A stretch of DNA of 64,000 nt from Pseudomonas corrugata (lineage in GTDB: Bacteria > Pseudomonadota > Gammaproteobacteria > Pseudomonadales > Pseudomonadaceae), in contig NZ_LHVK01000003.1 of the NCBI RefSeq assembly GCF_001269905.1, forward strand, positions 724,981-788,980, read 5' to 3'. The number at the start of each line of letters is the position of its first letter. Positions within the stretch are counted from its first letter, which is position 1. The position numbers and the translations under genes are program-made. Positions 9,399-16,692 of this stretch are shown here, piece after piece. Below the pieces are notes generated by a model. That model was given only the letters and a program-made list of their open reading frames with translations. It ran no database searches and was not told the origin of the DNA.

Positions 9399-9414
9399 CC
9401 AAGACGGAGCCCCC

Positions 9415-10260
9415 ATGTTATCGACGGCACTGATCGTTTTTCGCGAAATCCTTGAAGCAGCACTGGTGGTTTCCATTGTTATGGCGGCGACCAAAGGTGT
9501 ACCTCGCCGGGGGGTCTGGATTTCCGCTGGGCTTTTCGCGGGTGTGCTCGGCGCTTGCCTGATCGCGGTATTTGCCGATGAGATCAGCGAGTGGGCGTCA
9601 GGTATGGGCCAAGAGCTATTCAATGCTTCGGTAATGCTGATTGCCGTCCTTATGCTGGCCTGGCACAGCATCTGGATGGGCAGGCATGGGCGTGAATTAT
9701 CACTGCAATTGAATGACCTTGGACAAGCCGTAGCACGCGGTCAGAAACCACTGACCGGCCTCGCCATCGTGGTCGGTGTAGCTGTCTTGCGAGAAGGTTC
9801 GGAAACAGTGTTGTTTCTCTACGGCATTGCAGCGGGTGACCCAGGGCAAACAGGGCAGATGCTCGCAGGTGGCTTAATCGGGATTGCTGGCGGTGTCATT
9901 GCAGGGGCGACCATCTACTTTGGCCTGTTGCGAATCGCGATGCGTCACTTGTTCAAGGTGACCAATAGTTTAATTATTCTGCTTGCTGCAGGTATGGCCA
10001 GCCAGGGTGTGGGCTTTCTGGTGGCGGCGGACTGGTTGCCCGCGTTTGGCGATACCGTATGGGACAGCTCCTGGTTGCTGACTGACAACAGTATCCTCGG
10101 CAAGATGCTCCACACCTTGGTGGGCTACACCGCTCAACCCGCCGGGATTCAGGTGCTGGCTTACGTTATAACCATCTGCAGCATACTGCTGTTGATGCGT
10201 TTTTTCGGCCAGCCAAGTCAGGTCGCCCGCACGGAAAGCCTAAGCCAGAGCGCTGCCTGA
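9415..10260 (+). CDS. FTR1-family high-affinity iron permease
   Basis: A 281-aa integral membrane protein with about seven hydrophobic segments. The two REXXE motifs that define FTR1/EfeU permeases are present: REILE at residues 10-14 and REGSE at 126-130. These acidic motifs are thought to bind ferric iron during transport. The length matches bacterial FTR1 proteins. GGAG lies before the ATG. It is co-directional and closely spaced with the cupredoxin gene and divergent from the DUF347/two-component set, so iron or another metal is the likely substrate of the whole module. Confidence 0.85.
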   Translation: MLSTALIVFREILEAALVVSIVMAATKGVPRRGVWISAGLFAGVLGACLIAVFADEISEWASGMGQELFNASVMLIAVLMLAWHSIWMGRHGRELSLQLNDLGQAVARGQKPLTGLAIVVGVAVLREGSETVLFLYGIAAGDPGQTGQMLAGGLIGIAGGVIAGATIYFGLLRIAMRHLFKVTNSLIILLAAGMASQGVGFLVAADWLPAFGDTVWDSSWLLTDNSILGKMLHTLVGYTAQPAGIQVLAYVITICSILLLMRFFGQPSQVARTESLSQSAA

Positions 10261-10571
10261 TTTACTCAGGCGCTCAAACTCAGCAAAAGGTCTTAAAGAA
10301 TGACAACCTGTCTGAGCTTTTTGCAGGGTTATCGAGATAAGTTTGCACTAAGCGTTCGAACCGATCAGCGAGGACATTGAACCTACGCCATGGCGAGTAT
10401 TGAGCAGGGCTGACAGGGCTGACATCGGAGGGAGTTCCTTTTGAGTTACGCCAGGCGCATCACGGGCGCCAAATCGGTTCAGTCTTCTCTGAGGACTAGG
10501 GCAGTCAGTGGCGTAGTGGAATAGGTTGTGGATGGAGCCGGGTGCGAGCAAAAAAATAAAATAGTAAGCAA
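10261..10571. other. Gene-free stretch after FTR1
   Basis: I see no supported gene here. The segment separates the iron-uptake pair from the IS5-type remnant and ends in a terminator-like hairpin. Confidence 0.5.
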
Positions 10572-10611
10572 AAGGGCCGCTGCCCTGAATTAGGTTGCGG
10601 CCCTTATTTTT
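10572..10611 (+). terminator. Terminator hairpin upstream of IS remnant
   Basis: Stem AAGGGCCGC (10572-10580) pairs with GCGGCCCTT (10597-10605) and is followed by ATTTTTAA. It is ~310 nt downstream of the FTR1 stop, so it may have belonged to a gene now lost. Confidence 0.6.
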
Positions 10612-10649
10612 AATGTCGAGTTTGGCGGTTTTGCTGTTTGGATAACTAG

Positions 10650-11042
10650 GCTCTGTACGAAATCCCGAGAAACCCAATTGGCGCTCCTTGCACGCTGAGA
10701 TTTTGTAGAGTCACCCGCCATCAGCGGAAAGGAATTCTGTGATGGCAAAGCGTTTGAGGCCTGGGATGTGGTCTCCGATCTCTTCATCGAAACTCATGGC
10801 CGGGGGCGAATGCAGCCCGTCATCCCGCTGCGCTCAATGAAGCGCAAGCCCAAGCCTGGTTTACCCAGACTGTTTGATCGGCCCAAGTACCGACAGCGCA
10901 ACATCATCGAGCGCATGTTTGGCTGGCTGAAAGAGAACCGTCGGATCGTGACACGCTTCGACAAACTCGCAAAAAGTTATGCCGCCATGGTCTCACTCGC
11001 ATGCTCCATGCGGTGTTTGCGACATCTCTTTTCGTACAGAGC
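10650..11042 (+). mobile_element. Internally deleted IS5-type element
   Basis: Perfect 13-bp terminal inverted repeats, GCTCTGTACGAAA at 10650-10662 and TTTCGTACAGAGC at 11030-11042, enclose only 393 bp. The flanking tetranucleotides are CTAG and CTAA, matching the CTAR target preference of IS5 elements. Inside, from about 10741, is the C-terminal end of an IS5-family transposase (YRQRNIIERMFGWLKENRR). The N-terminal part, including the first catalytic Asp, is missing. It may have been mobilised by a full-length relative; alone it is not autonomous. Confidence 0.8.
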
Positions 11043-11046
11043 CTAA
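10741..11046 (+). pseudogene. IS5-family transposase, C-terminal fragment
   Basis: The frame opens with DGKAFEAWDVV and continues through KRKPKPGLPRLFDRPKYRQR, IIERMFGWLKENRRIVTRFD and KLAKSYAAMVSLACSM to a stop at the element's right end. This is the conserved C-terminal catalytic region (Y-x-x-R/E-x-x-x-x-x-x-K type) of an IS5-family DDE transposase. About two thirds of the usual length is absent and no start with a ribosome site is present. Confidence 0.75.
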
Positions 11047-11407
11047 GGCACTTGAGCGAGAATCTGATATAGAACTGGATCTGAGCACTTGGCAAGTCGC
11101 ATTCAATGGTGCCGAGCCAATTCGTAACGATACCATGAGTGAGTTTCAGGCTGCTTTCCAGCGATTCGGTTTCAGCAGAGAGGCTGTTTATCCCTGTTAT
11201 GGCTTGGCCGAATGCACGTTACAAGCGTCAGGAGGCGTCAAGGGAAAAGGCCCGATTACACTGAAAGTTGACAGGCAGGCGCTGCGTGATGGAAAGATTC
11301 TGCCAACGGATACCGCACCCTGCCAAACATTGGTGGGGTCGGGTAAAGCGTTGCCGGGAACACGTATAGAAATTGTTGATCCGCTAACCCGAAAAGCACG
11401 CAGGTAA
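11044..11407 (+). pseudogene. Fatty-acyl-AMP ligase fragment
   Basis: The frame contains LDLSTWQVAFNGAEPIR, then FGFSREAVYPCYGLAECTL and SGKALPGTRIEIVDP. These are the central adenylation motifs of fatty-acyl-AMP ligases (FAAL, ANL superfamily), covering about residues 270-390 of a typical ~580-residue enzyme. The 5' side abuts the IS5-type element at 11042 and the 3' side ends in a stop, so both ends are lost. FAALs load acyl chains onto lipopeptide or polyketide synthases, so this may be a relic of such a cluster. It is not functional as it stands. Confidence 0.8.
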
Positions 11408-11507
11408 GGTTATGCGCAATGCAATACGCACTCAATACATTGATAAAAAACTCGAGCGATGGCTTGGTTAGTGTCGTTCACACATGCAGACTATAAGGAT
11501 GAATGCC

Positions 11508-11951
11508 ATGGAAGATTTCGCTGCAAGCAATCCCGACTTTGATAAGCACGTCCAAGGAGCGGTACTCAGTATGCCAGCGGCAAAATTACTGGGATTTCAT
11601 TACAATTACCTGAAGCCAGGTCATCGTGAAATAGAACAGCCAACGCGCAAAGAACTCACTCAGCATAACGGCTACTTTCAAGGTGGTATCATCGGAGCGT
11701 TGGCTGATTTTGCCGGAGGTTCGGCCGCCGGAACCTTGCTGCCACCTGGCTGGATAAATATGACTACAGATTTCACTGTCAAACTAATTGCCCCGGCAGA
11801 GGGTGAAAAGCTACTAGCCAGGGGACGTGTCATCAATGCATCGAACAACACTACGGTTGCCGCTGCCGATTTGTTTGCCGTGAAACAAGGCAAGGAAACC
11901 CTTTGCGCCACCGCTCTGGTGACTATGCGAAATATTCCCCTCAAAGCATGA
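11508..11951 (+). CDS. PaaI-family hotdog thioesterase
   Basis: A 147-aa protein with the hotdog-fold thioesterase pattern: HNGYFQGGIIGALADFAGGS is the active-site helix region, where the PaaI family has an H-N/G-G-x-x-x-x-x-x-D core, followed by the strand NMTTDFTVKLIAPAEGEKL and a C-terminal ATALVTMRNIP. It probably hydrolyses acyl- or aryl-CoA thioesters. ATG 11508 is chosen because TAAGGA lies ~8 nt upstream; in-frame ATGs at 11484 and 11499 are less well placed. It follows the FAAL fragment and may be a survivor of the same lipid-related locus. Confidence 0.75.
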   Translation: MEDFAASNPDFDKHVQGAVLSMPAAKLLGFHYNYLKPGHREIEQPTRKELTQHNGYFQGGIIGALADFAGGSAAGTLLPPGWINMTTDFTVKLIAPAEGEKLLARGRVINASNNTTVAAADLFAVKQGKETLCATALVTMRNIPLKA

Positions 11952-12181
11952 AGGTAGATCTGACCGCTAATTATATAGCGGCGGACACACCTGAAAATCC
12001 GGACGCCGACAGTGCTCCCGTGGGCATTGTCGGTGATCTCCTTAAGGCGCTGGCAGCACCTTCGAGAACCAGTAAATCTCATTCCAAACATCGTTTTCAT
12101 TTTGAAGCCTGGCCATCAAATCAGATTTCTGTCGATCTATTTAAAGCTAGTACCAAGCCTTCAGGTTTTTGCATGCCTTGA
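11948..12181 (+). CDS. Small hypothetical ORF overlapping the thioesterase stop
   Basis: A 77-codon frame whose ATG overlaps the thioesterase stop (ATGA arrangement), which is a normal translational-coupling signal. The product (MKVDLTANYIAADTPENPDA...) resembles nothing I recognise and becomes Ser/Lys/His-rich. It ends 38 nt before MITE copy B. It could be the start of a gene cut by rearrangement, or chance. Confidence 0.3.
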   Translation: MKVDLTANYIAADTPENPDADSAPVGIVGDLLKALAAPSRTSKSHSKHRFHFEAWPSNQISVDLFKASTKPSGFCMP

Positions 12182-12219
12182 TAGTGAGTCGACCCTGATT
12201 CGTAGATACGACCGAATGT

Positions 12220-12422
12220 CTGCTTCTGGCCGATTCTGTTGAAAAAGTCGGCCATGGTTTCCTCGGTAGAAAAGTACGCGCGTGAGATTGAAATCTTTAC
12301 TTTGAGCGGAGGCATCCGGACTCCGATTTCACGTAGGTTCGTGCAAAAAAGGCGTTTTCACTGATCAGCGATGAGACCGTTTCGGCAAAGCGACTTTTTC
12401 AACAGAATCGGCCGAAAGCAGC
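12220..12422. mobile_element. MITE-like element, copy B (inverted)
   Basis: About 203 bp, near-identical to the reverse complement of 2167-2365. It is bounded by inverted repeats, left ctgcttctggccgattctgt and right cagaatcggccgaaagcagc (imperfect). It has no ORF of its own. With copy A it forms a long-range inverted pair. Confidence 0.78.
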
Positions 12423-12550
12423 CTTCCGGGTTGTGAGTGTTGATGGCAGTCTTCGGTCACGCCTGATCACTGACATGTTTGATAAAACCGATGCCGTAGT
12501 AAGGCTTGAGGATGCGAACGGGTGAGCCTGTCTGTGCAATCCTCCGGGAG

Positions 12551-12578
12551 GAAAAAACGGGCACTCTCAAGCGCCCGT
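12551..12578 (-). terminator. Terminator of the 12586-12858 gene
   Basis: On the minus strand, stem ACGGGCGC/GTGCCCGT with a short loop is followed by TTTTTT. It starts ~8 nt past the stop codon of the minus-strand gene. Confidence 0.8.
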
Positions 12579-12585
12579 CGTTCTA

Positions 12586-12858
12586 TCAACTTTCAAGCTG
12601 CGCCTGAAGTCCTCGACCAATCACCTCCAACAAATCACACCCATCGCGCAACGGAATGACCAATAATTGCGCAAAATCCGAAAGCACCACCGTATCGCTG
12701 GCAATCTCGGATCGGAACGCTATGTTCTCCAATACCTGAGTCACCACTCGAATGCGGTAATCAGCGGTTGCGTGCAGAACGTCAAGCGGTGCTTGGGTAT
12801 CGATGAGTAGAGAGGCGGGGGTACAGTCGATGCCGGTGATGGGGATGTATCTCTGCAT
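12586..12858 (-). CDS. Small hypothetical protein
   Basis: A 90-aa predicted cytoplasmic protein without signal peptide or membrane segment. It has the pattern of the small Pseudomonas DUF3077/DUF6124-like proteins (a VLHATADYRIRVVTQVLENI helix, then LSDFAQLLVIPLRDGCDLLE), but I cannot assign it firmly. GGAGCAATCCC upstream of the ATG supplies a ribosome site and a strong terminator follows, so it is probably a real single-gene unit. Confidence 0.6.
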   Translation of the reverse strand: MQRYIPITGIDCTPASLLIDTQAPLDVLHATADYRIRVVTQVLENIAFRSEIASDTVVLSDFAQLLVIPLRDGCDLLEVIGRGLQAQLES

Positions 12859-13063
12859 GGGATTGCTCCAATTTTTAAAGGGCTATCCGATACGCAGGTC
12901 GCCAAACCTGATCGCCCTCTTGGGCGACGGGAAAGACTATAGATTTGCGCGCTCAAACCGGACAAGGTGAGAGATTCCGAGAGCATCGTAGGAATCGTGA
13001 GAGTTCTGCGCGGAAACGGACCAACGTTTCAGGATTTCGTAGAACAGTGGGAGGGAGTTCTGC

Positions 13064-13946
13064 ATGTTGATCGGCCACCGCTTCGAGCGCACCGCCCAGG
13101 ATGACCTGCGCATCCACTCGCACAATCGGGTGCAGAGTATCGCCGTCGGCTGGCCTGGATCCGCTGTCTTCATTGCTCATCGTTCTCGGGCTGCTGCTGA
13201 TTCCGGCACTTGGCCTGATGCTGATGGTTTACACCGGTATCCGCGAGAGCTTGGTGTTGTCGCGCGTGGACGGTAAAGGCAAGCGCCTGACCCGGAACTT
13301 TTTTGGACGTCGCGAGCGTGTGCAGTCGGTATTCAGAATCGATGCCGTCAAATACCTTGCGCTTCGTCGTCTTCCGCAGGCTGAGCAAGCCGGAGCCCAG
13401 CTGTGGCTGGTGATGCGCGACGGCACCGAGCATCGCTTGACCACCGATAACGTTCCGATAGTGCCGGGCAGTCAACGCACCGACATGTGGCTGCGTGAGC
13501 TGGCCGACTACCTGAACGTGGCGGTGCCTACCGAGGTGGTCGGTGCTTCGGCGGTGGCTGCGAAGGCCGCCTACAGGCCGGCTCCAGCGACTACCAGCGG
13601 CAAGGCGGTGAGGGAAGCCAGGCGGCGCAGAGGGGGAGGGCGCGCGACTGCGTCCGAATCGAGCGCGAAGCTTGGTATGCCTGCGCGTACCTTGCTCATG
13701 CTGTTGGGTACCTTCCTCGCGGTGCTGGAGCTGATTAACCTGGTCGCATTGGTGCCGTCTGTGTTTACCGGACGGCTGCACGCCAGTGGTTTTCGAATCG
13801 GCTCGACGATTTTCTACTGGGCCGAGCAACCGCTGACCTTTTCCTTCAACTTGCTGATGGGTGTGGCCGAGGTGTTGATCATTGGAGCCATCGCCTGGGG
13901 TTGCCTGCGCATGGCGTTTCGGGGGCGGATGGGTTCCTTTCCCTGA
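13064..13946 (+). pseudogene. Frameshifted membrane protein
   Basis: An excellent ribosome site (GGGAGGGAG, 13049-13057) precedes ATG 13064, which opens MLIGHRFERTAQDDLRIHSH. The rest of the protein lies in the next frame from about 13150: LIVLGLLLIPALGLMLMVYT (helix), a ~100-residue soluble part (VLSRVDGKGKRL; LWLVMRDGTEHRLTTDN), a basic linker (REARRRRGGGR), then two C-terminal helices (LLMLLGTFLAVLELINLVAL; FNLLMGVAEVLIIGAIAW). An ATG at 13101 opens the second frame but lacks a ribosome site. A one-base insertion, a sequencing error or +1 frameshifting would all explain this. The family is unknown. A short diverged copy of its middle part is at 16556-16630. Confidence 0.6.
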
Positions 13947-13964
13947 GGGAGCCGGTTCGGCAGA

Positions 13965-13990
13965 GGCGGCCCATCTGGTGGGCCGCCGTT
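13965..13990. terminator. Strong hairpin between convergent genes
   Basis: Perfect 9-bp stem GGCGGCCCA (13965-13973) with TGGGCCGCC (13979-13987) and a 5-nt loop. The T-tract is weak (GTTT). It lies between the frameshifted membrane gene (+) and the small ORF at 13999-14130 (-), and can serve both. Confidence 0.65.
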
Positions 13991-13998
13991 TCCAAAGG

Positions 13999-14130
13999 TT
14001 AAATATCCATCTCGCGAACTTTGTCCCAGGCCCATTCGGCAAGCCTGCGAAAGACCTCACGCAAAGCTTTCCAGAGAAGGACGAGGACAATCTTTTTCAG
14101 CCAATCAGGTGGCTTCCGCAATCCGCTCAT
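13999..14130 (-). CDS. 43-aa amphipathic small protein
   Basis: A short gene below usual ORF cut-offs. The product starts MSGLRKPPDWLKKIVLVLLW and continues KALREVFRRLAEWAWDKVRE, ending MDI. This gives a tryptophan-rich, cationic amphipathic helix with a hydrophobic centre (residues 14-20). GAGG lies ~7 nt before the ATG on the minus strand, and a strong hairpin follows the stop. The features suit a membrane-associated small protein, such as a type I toxin-like or regulatory peptide, but no family is recognised. Confidence 0.55.
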   Translation of the reverse strand: MSGLRKPPDWLKKIVLVLLWKALREVFRRLAEWAWDKVREMDI

Positions 14131-14934
14131 TACAGGTCCTCTGTAGTTGAGTGCATGTTTGCGGGCGTTTTCTGCCTATGTGATTTGGCATTATCGGTAG
14201 CGTGACTCATGGGATGAGCCAGGCACCTGTCTGCCGTCATGTGCTTCGCTGAGACCCAAGCTCCAGTGCTTTCAGGTCGAGCTTCATGAAGCGGCATCAG
14301 TCGCACAAATCCTATGTGCGTTCTGAGCGGATTGGGCACCTTGATTATCGGTGCGGATATTGGGGCTGCCACCTGCCCGACGTTGAAAGCGTCTTGCAAG
14401 CACCGTATTGGCTGTCCGCCGTGAGACGTAACAGGCGCTGGTAACGAGGCTCTCTCGAGGTAGAGCTCATTCCAGAAAAACCTGGCCTGGATCTGCCAGG
14501 TGCCCTCGCGATCATGAGCGACGGGGCGATGTTTTTGCTCTGCAAGCCCCCCTCTGGGCGACGATGCAGCGAGCCTCATGAGCTCTGAGCATGCTTGCAC
14601 GCGTTCCAGTCCCTGGAAACGTACAGGCTGATAAGCGACTCGTGGGCATCAAAGTGCCGAGGTCACTGCGATTCCCAGCTTTCTATTGAATAGCCAGGTG
14701 TCTTCCAGACGCAGAATCTCAACTGGATGAGAGTCCTGCCCGGGAGGCCCGAAGGCCAGACATAGGGGCTTGAAACGCCCGGCCTCTGATTTTTCAGAGC
14801 GCATGCGAGATTAGCCTGCTGCTCGGATGACTTGCAAGCGCCGCGGACCTGCAATACTTGCATTTTGACGCTGTCCATCGATGCGCTGTGCAACCCGGCT
14901 TCGAGACGAGTGACATACGGAAATTGAAAGCGCC
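14131..14934. other. Degenerate region without a supported gene
   Basis: An 800-bp stretch with several open frames on the minus strand (e.g. 14130-14600). None has a credible ribosome site, codon pattern or domain. It lies between the small 43-aa gene and a decayed dioxygenase copy, and is probably remnant accessory DNA. Confidence 0.5.
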
Positions 14935-15080
14935 ATGACTGATCGCGCTACTTCCAACAAGATGGCCACGTCCTGCTGCACCGAGCTATCCCAACCGAAT
15001 GGCTAGCAGGGCTCCGTAGCCTGTTCGATGCGGGCGTAGTGCCCTCGGATCAATGGCCAGCCCCGGCCAGGCGACACGGC
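14935..15080 (+). pseudogene. Decayed copy of phytanoyl-CoA dioxygenase gene
   Basis: The bases match the intact gene at 16693 closely. The ATG context (agcgccatgact) is shared, then the frame for DGHVLLHRAIPTEWLAGLRS follows after an early small indel. The match continues to DQWPAP and then jumps to the equivalent of ~17017 (ccggccaggcgacacggc). So about 185 bp of the middle is deleted. It is a paralogous remnant, not expressed as an enzyme. Confidence 0.75.
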
Positions 15081-15161
15081 TCGTGGTTTATTGTGCAGCA
15101 GGTCATCTATGCATAAGCCTATCTCGATTTCAACGCTTGCTCGGAACCCGGCGGCTGACGC

Positions 15162-15323
15162 GATTGCTGTTTTGAAACGATTAACCAGCATCTGGCCAGC
15201 CAGGGTCTGCTGCTGTTCAAGGAAGACACCATTGTCGACGCCACCCTGATCACCGATCACCGTACAGCCCTCGGTCAAGTTATTCGGTCTGTTTGGGGCA
15301 AAAAATCGGATGCTGGCCCATAA
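15162..15323 (+). pseudogene. IS5-type transposase remnant
   Basis: The short frame ETINQHLASQGLLLFKED followed by TIVDATLITDHRTALGQ matches the N-terminal/middle segment of IS5-family transposases around the first catalytic Asp (TIVDATL). It is bounded by stops, has no start and has no terminal repeats nearby. It differs from the fragment at 10741-11046, which covers the C-terminal end. Confidence 0.65.
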
Positions 15324-15678
15324 ATCAGCAATATGAGGGCAGAAATCGATCCCATAAACGCAAATCAGGTCGAAGGGTTGAAAAAAACGGCCTGGAAATG
15401 GAGTCCGGTGCGAAAGGGTTAATTGTTCTGCATCTCCTTGAGCGGCTACCGGCCAATAGGGGCATTGTTTACCGACTGGAAATACGTTCTGGGAGTTTTT
15501 TGCGGAAAACAAGTCGAAAAAAAGAGAAATGGCTTTTAGCTATCACTCCTTAATCGCCAATCACTCTAAAGGTTTGATAGCGCTTTCTTTAAGTGCATCT
15601 ATTCTCGTATCTGCGCAACGGATGTAAGGATGCTTTGCGCATGAACCCACTACGATGAATCTATTAAAGGATTATCCC
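15324..15678. other. Upstream region of the 243-aa orphan gene
   Basis: AT-richer than the surroundings and without a supported gene. It presumably carries the promoter for the gene at 15679; no specific promoter could be assigned with confidence. Confidence 0.4.
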
Positions 15679-16410
15679 ATGGAAAGTTTTGCTATTGCGG
15701 CATCGCAAATTAACTGGAACGGTGGCCAACGAATTACTTTAAGTGCCGGTGATACCGCCACCTGCACGACTTTGCGCCCCGGTCAGATTTACGGGATCTT
15801 CATATATAATTCTGCTGGCAATGATAACAATGCCGCCGTGAATGTTGTATGGAGCAATAGCCAGCCCCCTGCAACCATTACTGTCCCTGGCACCACCGCG
15901 AATGCCGGCTTGGCCTCGCTGGGCTTTGTTTCTGGTAGTGACACTCAAACCATTTCAGTTTCGCTACCCAGCAACAGTGGCAACGCACAGATCGAGGTGT
16001 GGTTGGGCAGTACCAGCATGCCGATAAACACGAGCGGACTAAGCAACAACTCGTTGCAGGCCAACGGAGAACAGTACCCGTTCAATAAATATAGTCGCTA
16101 TTATGCGGTACCTGCTTCGAAATGGATGAATCTGACAATTGTCAGCAAGATCACTCAGTTCATTTCGTGCCAGTTCCGCGAAGCGGCTGCAACTGTATTT
16201 GTCGTCAATGAAACGTCCAATGGTCTGCTGGCTGGACAAGTCACTAATATTGGACCTACCGCGTCGGAAAAAGGAGCAGTGACCATTGTTGCGACTCAGA
16301 TTCAAAACGTTAGTAATAACTTGCAAGGGGACGGTACGCAGTGGGTCTGGATGGATGCGGACAGCCAACAAGACTCAACGAACGCCAGCATTTCTTTACA
16401 ATCGCTCTAA
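15679..16410 (+). CDS. Orphan beta-rich 243-aa protein
   Basis: Starts at ATG 15679 (MESFAIAASQINWNGGQRIT) with AAAGG 8 nt upstream; an in-frame ATG at 15655 has no comparable site. The protein is rich in Ser, Thr, Asn and Gly. It shows alternating hydrophobic strands (YGIFIYNSAGNDNNAAVNVV; QTISVSLPSNSGNAQIEVWL), a Tyr/Trp-rich middle (PFNKYSRYYAVPASKWMNLT) and no signal peptide. It looks like a two-domain beta-sandwich. I do not recognise a family; a lectin- or pore-former-like role is speculation. It is flanked by transposase relics, has its own terminator and is probably acquired. Confidence 0.7.
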   Translation: MESFAIAASQINWNGGQRITLSAGDTATCTTLRPGQIYGIFIYNSAGNDNNAAVNVVWSNSQPPATITVPGTTANAGLASLGFVSGSDTQTISVSLPSNSGNAQIEVWLGSTSMPINTSGLSNNSLQANGEQYPFNKYSRYYAVPASKWMNLTIVSKITQFISCQFREAAATVFVVNETSNGLLAGQVTNIGPTASEKGAVTIVATQIQNVSNNLQGDGTQWVWMDADSQQDSTNASISLQSL

Positions 16411-16430
16411 GTTGCTAGCCTGCTAACAGA

Positions 16431-16459
16431 AAAGAGTCACGCGATACGTGGCTCTTTTT
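16431..16459 (+). terminator. Terminator of the orphan gene
   Basis: Stem AAAGAGTCACG (16431-16441) with CGTGGCTCTTT (16447-16457), one G-U pair, followed by a T run. It lies 20 nt after the stop at 16410. Confidence 0.88.
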
Positions 16460-16555
16460 AATTCATCAGCTTTACCCGTGCATGGGAATCACCGACAGTT
16501 CCCTTCCACCAACGGCAGTTGTGGTTCGTTTTCTGTCGCTCATGACCGCAACGTG

Positions 16556-16630
16556 TTTGGACACCGCGAGCGGTATTCAGAATTGATGCCGCCAGATACC
16601 TCGAACTTCGTCGTCCACTGGCTGAACGGA
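16556..16630 (+). pseudogene. Fragment of the 13064-type membrane protein gene
   Basis: The stretch with cgcgagc, ggtattcagaattgatgccg, aatacct-like and cttcgtcgtc matches 13311-13375 (cgcgagcgtgtgcagtcggtattcagaatcgatgccg...). It is only ~75 bp, diverged, and without an open frame. The intact dioxygenase gene begins ~60 bp further on. Confidence 0.6.
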
Positions 16631-16692
16631 CCCACATCGCCTCTGATTGCTACTATTACTCGACGCATGGACACAAGGACATTGCCAGCGCC

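Noticed and set aside
13101..13946. ATG 13101 as the true start of the membrane protein
   Set aside because: It lacks a ribosome site, and the strong site points to ATG 13064 in the other frame; kept as a frameshifted gene instead.
14130..14600. 156-codon minus-strand frame in the accessory region
   Set aside because: No ribosome site, no hydrophobic or domain pattern, and irregular codon use; treated as degenerate DNA.
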